DNA of 64,000 bases. Source: Mesodorylaimus sp. YZB2_4 (taxonomy: Eukaryota; Nematoda; Enoplea; Dorylaimida; Dorylaimidae). Positions 45,915 through 57,500 of the stretch are shown one piece after another (the first letter of the stretch is position 1; the number at the start of each line of letters is the position of its first letter). The stretch lies in assembly GCA_030248295.1 (NCBI GenBank), contig JASANH010000243.1, positions 248,001-312,000 of the forward strand. The letters run 5' to 3'. The notes beneath the pieces were generated by a model. It did no database searches. It saw only the letters and a program-made list of their open reading frames with translations, and had not been told where the DNA came from. The position numbers and the translations under genes are program-made.

Positions 45915-46504
45915 TACGAAATTTCAAAGCCAAGTGTCATCACCCGAGTTTAGTAAGCTAGAACCAAAAAGTTCGAAATATGGTACTTTAGCCGGTCACA
46001 CTTCGTCGCAGCTCGAGCACTTGTACAGCCCGAAACGCTGCTTCCGACCGGGTTTGTACGCAGCTCAACTGGCTCGCTGGGGTTGCCGAGAGAGTAGGTT
46101 GAAATTTCTTACCGTTTTTCCAACGAAAACATTTCCCTACGCTCGCCTATTAGATCCCGTCAGTACTTTGCTCAACCTACGTCTGTGTTTATGAGACGGT
46201 CACTTTGCTAAGCCTCCGATCCACACGTGCCTCACTGGCACACCCGCCCGTGGCGAACACGGATTTTACGACTTGGTACCCAAGATTTACGCAGAGGAGT
46301 TAAGAGATGCGAAAAGCCCCCGGGTCATGCTCACATGAAGTCCAGAAGCAGCCCGTAAAGCGGACTGCCTGCTCGAACATTAGCCTCTGGTTTAGGACTT
46401 TCTCAATCCGGGCTCCAATGTACATACGTACACACAGTCAGACTACAGGCATATGCAAAAATCATTCTGTTTCTGCCATAGAAAATTCTGTGATATCGAT
46501 TTTT
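45915..46504. other. Upstream flank of the collagen gene
   Basis: Expected to hold the collagen promoter. No clear core promoter element, gene or repeat was recognised. Confidence 0.4.
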
Positions 46505-47176
46505 CTATGCCGTGTGATTTCCGCCGCGAGACATTGAAGAACCGTTTCCAAACCATGCCAAAGATCTAAGGACCAACCATTCGGCGACCGAAGTTACGAT
46601 GAGCTGGTGGACCACGGTTATACGTTTGCCTCGTGAAAAGGTTTCGTCGATTTGCACGACTTGGCCCGGTTCGCCCATCGCTGGTGCTTCCCCCCGATCG
46701 ACTGAACAGGATTTCTCGGATGTAGTTGAACCAGTCGACGAAGACGCGATTGCTGCCCCAGCAACGGGTACAGGTGCCTGCGTTATGCAACAGTTCTTGG
46801 GCCAGCACCTAAAAAGCAAGATGATCGTGGAGATCTGCAGATTCGAGTTGGGCCGTCCGCTCTGATCAATTGATGCGAACCAAGTCGTGTTAGCCTGCCC
46901 ACCAACCACAGCGGTACCCGCTCGGAGGCTCTTGGTGCTTTTGCATTTCGTACAACGATAAATCGCACGAGTCTTCCCTCGTTGCTTCAGCTCGGTTTCA
47001 TAGAGCAACCCGGTACAGTTGGGCGTCAAGATGCTGGGGAAACGGTTGCCGTGATGGTCAGGGAGCAGCCGCTTTTCCTTGGCGAAGTTAATGGCTGAGC
47101 TTTCAGTTTGACAAGCGAGCGAAATCTCGACCATGCTTGGATCCCGCCGGACGGGCACATTGACTCTGCCAGGCAT
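46505..47176 (-). mobile_element. Degenerate Merlin/IS1016 (ISXO2-like) transposase
   Basis: A minus-strand frame of 223 codons has a zinc-ribbon-like start (RAIYRCTKCKSTKSLRAGT) and then GQVVQIDETFSRGKR, the first catalytic Asp region of ISXO2-like DDE transposases. The continuation is broken: a second frame at 46808-46566 carries part of the middle region and the later catalytic residues are not found. Cut-and-paste elements of this type are known in several invertebrates. The copy is unlikely to be active. Confidence 0.65.
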
Positions 47177-49702
47177 GATACAAGAGCGCAGTCACAATCG
47201 CGAAAAAGCGACCAACTCTGATCGTTACTTCGTTGAGGAAACCATATATGTATACTCTAATTCAGCACTGTTTTTCGACCTTTCCATGCAGAACCGTTTT
47301 TGGATAGACCGCCATTTGACCTGTGTTCGCTCTCTTCTCCCATAGGGCCTTTGTTTCTACAACCCAAACTCACTTGTCTTGGTGTTGCCACTATGCACCG
47401 CTGAGTGTTGCCCCCAGAACGGGGGTGTTGCCATAATGCACTAATACCGTAAGCTTCTAGTTGCATACTAAAAACGTCTCAGGTGGGTGTTCGCTCTTTG
47501 CCCGAGTTTTAGAGAATACAGTAGAGCTCCCCAAATGTGTCCACGGATCACTGAGTGCCAGCCTGGGCTTGCTGACACAACGGCACCCTGGTCAATCTGG
47601 CCATCCCGCAGTTTTTGCTACAAACCATTCCCGACCAAGGGCACCAAGAAATCTGACCCGCAATACTTTGGCTGGAATTAATGAGCCATGCAGAAGTCGA
47701 TCTACAGGAATAGCTAATTGACCCAAATCTGGACCGGGAGCAGCTAACTAGGGCCCTGTATGTGTACTGCACTGTATACTGTTTGCACACAATTTGAATT
47801 CGCATGCCTCCATCGATGAACGCCTGACGAAAAGAAAGGAGATCCTTCACAAACGGCTGGATCGATCAAGAAAATACGAGATCATGTACACGTATGTGCG
47901 CTAATGAGTGTCTCTGTCATAAATGCCGACGAAAAAGGCAGTAACGGCGCGTAATTCAAATTCAAAACAATGCCTGATATTCTCCATAGTCAAATGACTG
48001 AACAACAGGAACTGCAAAAGATATTCTCGCCACTTTTCAGCAATGTTTTCAAGGAATTTATGACGTATTATACGTATTTCCAGGCTTTCGATGACTAATA
48101 AGGTTGCAGCTACCTTATGTTGACTTTACAGCTTACGCACCTCGTTGCGTCATCACCAACTTGTTATGTGTCTTTTCGGATCTTATGAAGTCCTACCTTG
48201 ATTATTGCGCATCACCCACTGACTCACCATGTGCTGAAAGTCAGCTGCAGCTTTTTCAGAAATATACGAGTCTGATACAATGTTTATTCTTGGGGGGGCG
48301 CAGTTCCTATTCTTAGGCCCTATTCCAAGTCAACGTCGCCTCAAAGTAGCCAATCGAAGTCGAAAATAAATGCGAAGAGTTTGTAATGCGCAACTTCGAG
48401 ATTTCAGGGCTTGACATATTTTTGGATGAATCTCGCTAATTCAAGCGCAAGTGGGTGAATCGCGGGCATAAAGCAAATCCAGTTGCGAAATAACCTGTTT
48501 TTGAAATACAATTCTTATTCAGAAGGAATAAGTTTTTTGAAAAGTTTGAAGAGAGCTTATCAGCTTAAAGAAAAAACGTCAGGAACTAGCCATAAGCAGG
48601 TTATGAAACATAGGAATAAGAAATTATGCTTACTCATCTAGTGCGCTGAGAAACAAGAAAATCCCGTGCTTGTCATGCCTAGGCCAAGCTTATGACAGAT
48701 CTTGCGACAGACTTTTCGCCAAGACGCTTTCTATTAGGCTATGAAAAAGATTCGTTTGGAAATTTCTCTGTTGCGTAGTACACAGTCGAAACGGTGTTGT
48801 TTCAGGGGTTATTTTTTTGAAAAATTCGCATCAGGCGGTAGACGAAATTCTCTGCTCTCTTAGACGCCTTAAACTCGACACAGATCCTTGTCCGACGTCG
48901 GCGGGTGTTGAAAAAGTTAGTTTGCGTGAATTTATAAATAGTACTTGAAATCTGGTCGGTCGGCCCTCGCTCGGTCTTGACGGTTTAGTAATAAGCCCCT
49001 TCGAGCACTCGGCTGGCGCTAGGCGCCGAGTCATGGCCTCAACAGGCGCTCGGTGCTTCCTGCCAACGCAGGCCCGGTAGCTACTTGCACGCACTATATA
49101 TTTTCATTTTACCTGACTACGCGAAGAAGTTGACGAACTCGAACTTCTGACTCGCGCCGTTTCGTGAAAAGTTTGCTCGTTTGGACGGCAAAGAGAGGAT
49201 CTCGGCTTTTCCACTTTACTCATCCTCTTTTCCTTCGAGTCTAGCCCCTCGCGTTTTGTTCTAGTGTGTAATATCGGGCTTTCTCCCGAGACGTCGGCTC
49301 CGCGTGATTTCGGCCTCCTTCATCGACTACGGTAGCAGTTTTCGTTGCAGTCTACGAAAGTAAGCTTCCAATTTTCCATAGTTTGCATCATAGAAGTTGG
49401 GGATGGCACAGGCTTTTGAGTTTTCCGAAGGCAGATTTTATATTACATTCTTCCAAACTGAATTACGGCTGGTTCGCCGTGGGCCTTGACCCGCATTCTT
49501 CATCATTGACTGCTGGGCCACAAACGCGTGTGGACTGCGACGCGTAGTAACCTTTTATGGCTGGACTGTGTCTGCCTACTTTTTGTATGGTCGAAAAATC
49601 TCGACATAATCGCGTAAATTTTGTTTCTCTTTTAGATTTTTCGTGCCAATTTTAGTGGTGCTATTTGAGTTTTATTTTCGGTAGCTTCGAGTGATCCAAA
49701 AA
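47177..49702. other. Intergenic; probable 5' UTR exon of the LIM gene at the right
   Basis: No gene recognised up to about 49.2 kb. Two near copies of GTGTTGCCAxxATGCAC occur at 47373-47435. A possible untranslated first exon of the LIM gene ends at about 49360 (CTACGAAAGTAAGC, a good donor). Confidence 0.4.
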
Positions 49703-50995
49703 ATGCCTTTCAAGCCTATCGAAGTCCCAAAATGTCCGAAATGCGGCAAATCCGTCTATGCGGCCGAAGAAATGGTTGCCGGCGGCTATAAATGGCATAA
49801 ATTCTGCTTCAAATGCTGTAAGTATGAGTGACACCAGCCTGAATCATCTGCATGACTTTTCTGTTTTTTGGATTTTTAAACATTGTTTGTGCTGGTGCGA
49901 TAACATCTGCGGTTTTGAGGATTCGACTGATGATTCAGCGGGGTTTTTGTTCGAGTACAACTTCTACAATTCGGAACAGTTTAACCTTGTATTTCCACTT
50001 TGAAATCCTGCCTCATAGAAAACTCCTTCGTCCCTCCAAACCACTTTGTTCTCCCGGGTTGTGTTTTTCCTCAAAATCTATTCAGGCCCCTGGGAGCTGT
50101 TTCTTTCCTGCACCCAGACGCCCGCACGTCTCAGTTGGTAGCAAGTCTGCAAACATAAGCGGAAACTGGCATCAGGTAGTGCCAGTGCTTTTCTGCCTCC
50201 TACTCACAATTTAGCCATGAATCCGTCCGACTGGTTAACACGTGTGTTTTACTAGCAGAAATTGAATAATTAGCACGAATTTGTTACGTTTGCATGGACA
50301 TGTCTTTTTGGTTATGTTGCAGCTATGTGTAATAAGTTACTCGATTCGGTGACTGTGGCCGAGCACCAGGCCGAACTGTATTGTAAGCAGTGCCACGGAC
50401 GACGGTACGGACCAAAAGGTGTGGGGTTCGGGATCGGTGCCGGTGCTTTGACCATGGACAGTGGTGAACAATTCGGCAATAAACGAGTCGAAATGACGTA
50501 AGTGCATGCTGTCTACAGTTACTAGCAATGCACGTTTCGCATGCTGCCAGAAATTTCAATGATTTTCTGTGTTCGTCGCTGTCCTCGTCTTTTATTTTCG
50601 AAAGAAGCCCAAATCTTTGCTTTACGGAATCTTTGCTACACTTGACGTTTCCTTTCATTTCTGTAGCCATGTGCAATAAATTATTGGATTCGACAAATGT
50701 AGCTGAACACGGAGCCACACTTTTTTGTAAAATTTGCCATTGTCGAAAACACGGACCGAAGGGTGTTGGATTCGGTTTGGGTGCCGGCACGTTGACAACT
50801 GACATCGGGGAGCGATTTGGAAATACTGAATGCGCCATGAAGTATATTTCACTTTCTTTCCATTCTTTCCTATTTTTTCACAAATTGTACAGACTTTAGG
50901 GAAATGTGAATTTACAATGGGGTCGTGTATTTTTTAGGAACAGTACATTGATGGCCGAAGCTTTCACGGCTCCAATTCAACCAACGCACAAGTGA
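49703..50995 (+). CDS. CRP/MLP single-LIM muscle protein with two alternative exons
   Basis: Exon 49703-49817 starts [20 protein letters not shown] and ends WHKFCFKC. Then come two related exons of exactly 175 nt, 50323-50497 and 50667-50841. Both begin SMCNKLLDS and both end the LIM zinc finger and the Gly-rich [12 protein letters not shown] tail. The last exon is 50938-50995. Using either middle exon gives 115 residues in frame. Using both would shift the frame, because each enters in phase 1 and leaves in phase 2. The LIM ligands (CxxC, HxxC, CxxC, CxxC) are complete with either exon. Proteins of this family (Mlp60A, CSRP) sit on Z-discs and bind alpha-actinin. The short form with one LIM domain resembles insect Mlp60A and nematode MLP-1. 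Confidence 0.93.
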
Positions 50996-51914
50996 ACGAA
51001 CGTGGACGGGCTAAAAAATACAATGGAGCCTTTTGCCGCCACAACGAAAACGCGGAGTGCGGCTCTTTTTTCCTTGAAACTTTTATCCGTTGTTTTTATT
51101 ATCTCGTCCTGTTTTCTTATTTATAACATTCACATTCTTAAATTATCTTAAAATTAAAACGGTGCTGTTTCATTATTTATAACTTATGATTATTGTACTT
51201 TACACATTACAACTTTTTTATTTTGTTACCTTGGATTTTGAAAAAAAAGTAGTCCTACAGCAGATTTCTGGGAATGTTGTTGTTTTTTAGATGATAGCTG
51301 AAGTCTTCGAAGTGTAACTCGATTACTTGATTGGTACGATACTATCACATGCCGTAAATGCTTGGTTATCTCCCAGGTCGAACACCATTGAAATCATGGA
51401 TCCCCTTGTAGCGAGAGCGGCGTTGTGGAAGCGTAGTTGAAGAGAGCGACGAGAGAACCGACTGCTCAGGTCGGCTAGAGGAGAGAGACTGAATATATCA
51501 CAGCTTCGTTACACTGTCTTTTACGGACAAAGATAAGCAGGCGACCACTCTGGTCGGAGACAGAACGAAGAATCTGAGCCACAGGAAAGCGAACTAAGCA
51601 TAAAAAGGAAAGAATCACATCGTAAAGTCACAAATTGACGATGCTTCTCCTGGGCAGTAATGTGAGCCTTGAATTCCATCGCGCTCCGTCGCGACACCCC
51701 TGGAGTAAAACCTGGGACCTGGGACCTGTAAAACTATTATGAGTACCTAAATCATAACATTGACTTTGAGGACCTGCTGGTTCTTTTTGCAATTTTCCCC
51801 TCCCTTATGGTCTTTCTTGTTAGCTCTGCAGAACTGTTTATTATTAGGGGCCCCTTGCCAATGTGGCATTCGAGTGGGCCCTCAACCAAAACCGTAGACA
51901 TTTTCCTGGTCATA
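50996..51914. other. 3' UTR of the LIM gene and intergenic sequence
   Basis: A/T-rich 3' UTR with AATTAAA-like signals near 51155. No further gene recognised. Confidence 0.45.
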
Positions 51915-52075
51915 CTTCCTTTATCCATAGACAAGCACTACCTGTACAGCACACGAGGGCTGAGGAACACCTCGTATTCGACATTCATTTTTTACCCGTG
52001 CGGGGGTCGAACCTTCCCATGTAAGTGCCTGCCCAACGTGAGAGGTACGCCTTAATCCGCTTGACCCCTTTTAAA
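51915..52075 (-). repeat. tRNA-derived SINE, copy 1
   Basis: Read on the minus strand, a tRNA-like head has a weak A box (TCAAGCGGATTAAGGCG) and a B box (GGTTCGACCCC) ending near GGGTA. It is followed by a body with ACGAGGTGTTCCTCAGCC and a GTGCTTGTCTATGG-type stretch that recurs in the copies at 55.1 and 58.7 kb. Confidence 0.6.
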
Positions 52076-52604
52076 CCCTCTCCCAGGTTGCGCGAGGATT
52101 TTTGGTAGCCCTTAACCATCGATGCATCTACAGTCAAGCAGTAGAGAGTCAACGAGATTTCTGACGAAAGATATGGCATAATCAGATTTGATTTACGTAA
52201 TCAGGCATATTGGATTTTGATTTCGGACGTTTTGGTGAAGTTGCTGTTGATGATACTGTCGCGGCCGTCGGCAAATCGCCCTGATACACTGGTACTGGCA
52301 CAGGATGATTTCCAATGAGGCCCTCGTGGTTGGCATCGGACAGTTGGTTGCCTCGCCACCCCGCTCAGCACGTCATGACTGCTGGCCAGATACAGGCAAA
52401 TCGGGTTGGAAATCCTTTGGGGGGGGGGGGGGGGCATAAGGCCCTGCTGTAAAGACGCAGCTTGATTGGTTTGCGCGACCGATATGAACACAGAAGTAAA
52501 GGCCTTCAAGAATAGTGAATTTCTGTGAGGTAACTCCACCTGGAATTGCTCCGCTGCCGGTGTGAAAGGGTCGAGATTTGTATCTCCCACCTCCCTCTAC
52601 TAGT

Positions 52605-53025
52605 ACTAGTGTCACAGCCTGACTCCAGATCTGACATTCGGTCCCAAAACCCAACCTAACCCATTTTTTTGGGTTGGGTTGGGTCTGGTTTTTAGGCAGG
52701 GTGGTTTTGGGTTGTGGAGCTTGACCTTTTTTCGAGCCCAACCCAAAAAAACTACTTTTCCACTTGGGGTCAGCATTAGTATGTGGCTGATCGGCCCAGC
52801 GTGTTGAAACCATCACGATTTGATGTCTGTTGGTTTCGAATCGATAGATCCTGGTGCTTCAAAAATGTACCCAGTGCCCCCAGCTACAATCTGTTTTCTT
52901 TGGGAATGTTTTTCAATTCGACATGTCAGTCTGGCTGTGACGGAAATGAAAAATCGTCTACCAGAAGATGATATCGAGCTCTGACCTGATCTCTTGTCGA
53001 CTCGCAGTCAGAGATCAGGTCTGTA
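52605..53025 (-). repeat. Dispersed repeat, inverse copy of 12690-13075
   Basis: Shares AACCCAACC/GGGTTGGGTT blocks, TTTTCCACTTGGGGTCAGC and TGATCTCTTGTCGACTCGCA with the first copy, in reverse orientation. A run of about 18 G lies just to the left near 52420. Confidence 0.7.
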
Positions 53026-54546
53026 AGGGCCTAATTTTGAAAGTTTGAAAGCTTGGCTAGTCAGAATCCATGAAGAAACCTCCTGCTTTTTGGCAGGAGG
53101 CGGGCTTAAGTTTTAGTGGGTTTAAGAGTGTGATATCTTGACTTGAAACAGGTACTTCCTGCAAATTAATTGATAGACTAGTCAGAAATTATGTCCGCGG
53201 GAGGCCAATCTTGCAAAAATTTTGTCTCAAGCGGAGCAGGGGCCTGTCTGGCAGAACAAAATTAAACATTTGATGTTAAGTTAGACTTTGATTAAAAACA
53301 CGTGCTCGTCAGCGACGTGGGCTACTGATTTATGCTCACTATACCACTGACAATGAGTGGCTTTATTGAAAACTGCCTGGTTTAAGTTTCGAGTTGGGTA
53401 AAACTCAGAAATTTTACTGCTTGTCATAAACTGACTGAGTCTGAAAGTCGAGTCTGAGTCTATTCCGTCTTTGAAATAAGCAATTCACAGAGTTAGGTTT
53501 TACTGGACCCGCCTAGGGAATCTAATCGTAAGATTTTGTTGTTGAGGGGGCGCCCATTGCTCGGAGAAACGTTGTCCGTTTAATCGAACCCCTCCGTCCA
53601 GACGTACAGTATGTCGGAAAATGCGAGCAGATCGTGTCAGACAGTGAAGGCCAGTATGTGCATGATGATCTCATTAGTAGACTTTCGACAAGTTCTCTCC
53701 TGCCAGCATGGCACAGATAAATTTCATACTTCCTTACAGGACGCGGTCACAGTAGACAGACAGACACCTTTGACCTCATAAGGCCCCAAACCAGCAGGTC
53801 CTTTTGGAGTTTGCCAAACCCAGTTTGACGTCTTTCGGCTAACAACGATTGTCGCTTGTCGAATACAGCTTTTGGGCGTTGACTAAATCCTTTTCTCCTA
53901 TTTCATTTGAACAACCATTTGTCCATGTGCTAGAAGATTGGGTTTGCGCAATTGCGGTGTTAAAGTTCTAGTGCAATCAAGCTCCTCTCAGGTGACGATG
54001 CCAAGTAGAATGCACTGATCGTGAGATACCTACAGCATTACACCATCAGCGAACCCAAATGTTCATGTCGAATGCGCCCAAAATGTCCTGAACACTGAGA
54101 TCTCCACAAACTAGTGGGCGAATCAGACTGGAAAATGGCAAAAAATATTTTAATTCACCAGCTTATGCACCACCTTCTAATGCATGGGCTTCCATATTGA
54201 GCATCTTCGACAGAAAGAAGCCAGGTGATAGAAAATGATTTTCAATGATCTATTTGCACTGAGGGTATCAGAAGCGTAACGGGTCCGGATTAGAGCCATT
54301 TTATTTCCAACCTTATCCTCCTTCGCCTTTGCGATGCCTGACACACACACGGGGGTGGGTGAATGGGCGAAGATTTCGAGAGCGGTCGAGCTTTGATCTG
54401 CTAGTCGCGCCTACTGTAAACAAACTTAACCCGAAGATTCGTCAATTCACCGAAGCCTATGTGTAAACGAAATTGAAGTGCCAGTCGGCGAGCTAATGTG
54501 CTTGCGTGGAAACGTTCGACAAGTAGGCTATAGATTGCCAGCAGCT
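53026..54546. other. Intergenic, upstream of the Mesh-like gene
   Basis: No gene or named repeat recognised. The Mesh-like promoter should lie at the right end. Confidence 0.45.
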
Positions 54547-57500
54547 ATGTGCCGATTGCTCATTTGGACAATCGTCATCGTATCTCTTTGTTCCACGGTT
54601 CGAGCCCAGTTTGGTCCAGTCAGGAATAACACCCAATTCCAACCCCAATTCCAATCGCCATTCGGCCCGCAGCCATTTCAACAAACTCAGTTCGGCCAAT
54701 TTGGTCAATTCGGCCAGTTTAACCAGTTTGGTCAAGCTGGCCAGTTTCAAAGGACGCCATGTATTTTTATGGGCGATATGAGAATGGTTGATCGAAGGGC
54801 TGAGGACGGTAAAACTGAGTTTTTGCATCTTCTCTTTTGGGAATGCAAACCTTACAAAACCTCGAAACAAAAGTATACAGGCTGGTCGATGAGTCATTTG
54901 TGTATGAACCCTACTTGTAGGATGGTGGAACCTTTATCCATTTGGGGAACGCTACAACGATGTGGACATGTCAGAGAAGCCGTGGAAGGATTTGCAAATT
55001 GATCTCGATTTTTATTTCCCATTTTATGGATTCCGCTACAATTATACGTTTGTGAGTCTGAGGCCGTACCACATCATGTCATGCATACTTATTCATAGCC
55101 GAGCACCATACAGCGCACTCGAGTTCCAGGGGACACATATTTTACCCAGGCGGGAGTCGAACCCTTCCCTCACCCTCACCTAAGTGAGAGGCAGACGCTG
55201 TAAGCGCTAGGCCACAACCCACGGTATATCCATATTCATCGATCGGTTTCTCGCATGCTTTCTGGTTAGGTGACCGTCCCGCAGTAAGGGGACCACGTTA
55301 TTGTGCTTACTTGGTTTCTACCATTTCTATATTTCTGATCACGTCACACTAAAAAGTCATTATGTCCTATAATCACCGGCCCTAAATACGGCCTCCAGCT
55401 CCAGCTCAGTCTCCAGCTTTTCAGCTAGCTTTAGTTTCAGGGGGATCAGCTTGAATGAACTCTACTCGCAATCATTGTTATACTGGAAAAGTTGTTTTGT
55501 CAAATTAGCTCTATCAGATTATCAGTTAGTTTTGTCCTGCCGAGAGATGCACGAGCTCAATGGTAGATGAGAGACTTGTTAAAAAGAGCCACTGCAAATT
55601 AAATCCAGCTGATAAGCTTATATATCGGAATGGACTGCAGAGCTATCGTGCAGTATGATGAGTTGCACTCGTCAACTGAGTTTCATCCTGCCCCTGCCCT
55701 GCCTCTGATGCTAGTGGTTTTGCATACAAGCTCCATGTCGTGTCGTCTCGTGCAACACAAAGTATGACCTCGTGCAGTAAGCCTCGCATCGAGTGGAAAA
55801 CATGAGACTATTTTGACCCAAGTTACAACATTGAAAAGTGTACTTTTTCTGCAGATTTACCCCGAGGGTTTTATCGCCTTCAACCGACCACAGTTCATTC
55901 AACCACCCTATCAATTTCCCCATCCTCGATGGCCCGACGACCCAGATCCAAGTTTTATCGCGGCTTTTCTCACTGAACAAACATTTGCTCACATCGGCGA
56001 AACTAAAATCAGCCACATTTGGTATCGTGTAGTCACCAGTCCAGCGTATCGATTTCGATTGCCAGATTTGCAAATTCAGACATCACAAGCAAACCTGCTA
56101 TCGTATCCTGGTCGTGTAGAGGATCCTGAACTGCTGATGCAGATTACGAGGTAAGCCTGTCATCTGTGTACAGTGGACTTGATCTACAAGTAATGTTGTA
56201 TTGGCTGACATATCAGCCCATAGTGCCTCTAATTGTGAGTGTGTGAAAGTGATCAGCGGAAAAAACCGGGGTCCTAAAGTCTTCCGACCTGATCCATGGC
56301 TGAAACATCACCCTGACGGGTGGTGTTCCTGGCTCGTGGCTCTGTGAATGGACTGATTGCTGTTGGCGGGGAGCAGTGTAGGACGCGCAGTGTGTCTTCT
56401 CTGCAGAGACCTACGGGATGGCATGGTGGGCACGCGAGGGTTCACAGCACAGTTTGCGTTGATCGTCACCTGGGAACGGATGGGATACGGAGGACAGCCA
56501 AAGTACCTGCGCTTAGAACAGTGTCGGCAATTCAAAAAATGGGTAAGCCATGTCTCTAATTTCTTATCCAACCCCATTCAAATGTTGAATCATCCTGTGG
56601 GTTGCTTTTTAGCTGAACACTTATCAAATGGTTCTTGTAACTGAGGAAATTCGCTCTTATGTCATTCTTAATTACGCCCATATTAATTACACATCGTCAG
56701 TGGCTGCTGGAGGCTGGGGTGGCAGAGGCGGCCGCCAGTCAGCTCTGGTAAGTTGCGGTGAATCCTTAAAAACATAGTTTGGACTGCTCACCTGTGTTAG
56801 CATCAGTGACGAGTGCAAGTCAACCTACAGCTGTCCTCTAGGTTGGTTTCAACGGTGGAAATGGCACTGGATTCTGGCAGCTGCCTTACTCTGCGCAGGG
56901 GGACTCTTACAAGCTGGTGCAGTATGGCAGCACCGAAACAGCTGGTCGATGGCTGGCTAGAGTGGACGAAAGCCCTCAATATGGAGGGTGCTCGAATTCT
57001 AGCAATGGTGAGCATGTTCTTCATAAAAACCTTGCTTCCAGGACACCCTTCGAGTTTTAGGCAAAGTCACATTCGATACACCTTACATCAACATGGTCGG
57101 TGGCACTGTTTTCAATGTATCAGGGCCCTGTTTCCGACCAACTGACTATATCACCATGGAGATCGATGAGGAGATATTCGACTGTGGTTATGTACTGTCC
57201 AAGACGTTCCATCAGCTTTTGCTTCCTTTTACTGCTAGTTATTTTAGCTGAACATGGTCAAGGCCACGTGCGTCCTCCCATTTCAAGGCATTTTCAAAAC
57301 GGGTTTTGTCACAATACAAATTACGCAAGACGGAAAAAATTACGCTTGGGTCAGCGCCTTGTACATTCGTAAGGCCTACTTTAGCTGTTTTTTGCCAGTT
57401 TTATTTCACTTTTTGAATTTTAGATTTTCCCGCTTTGGGTACACCTGGGCAGATCACATTGGCGAATTCTATAAGCGAGTCAACGAACGTGTGGCAAACT

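Noticed and set aside
55140-55225. Possible functional tRNA gene
   Set aside because: A and B boxes are present, but the cloverleaf pairs poorly and the same head recurs with a non-tRNA body, so a SINE fits better.
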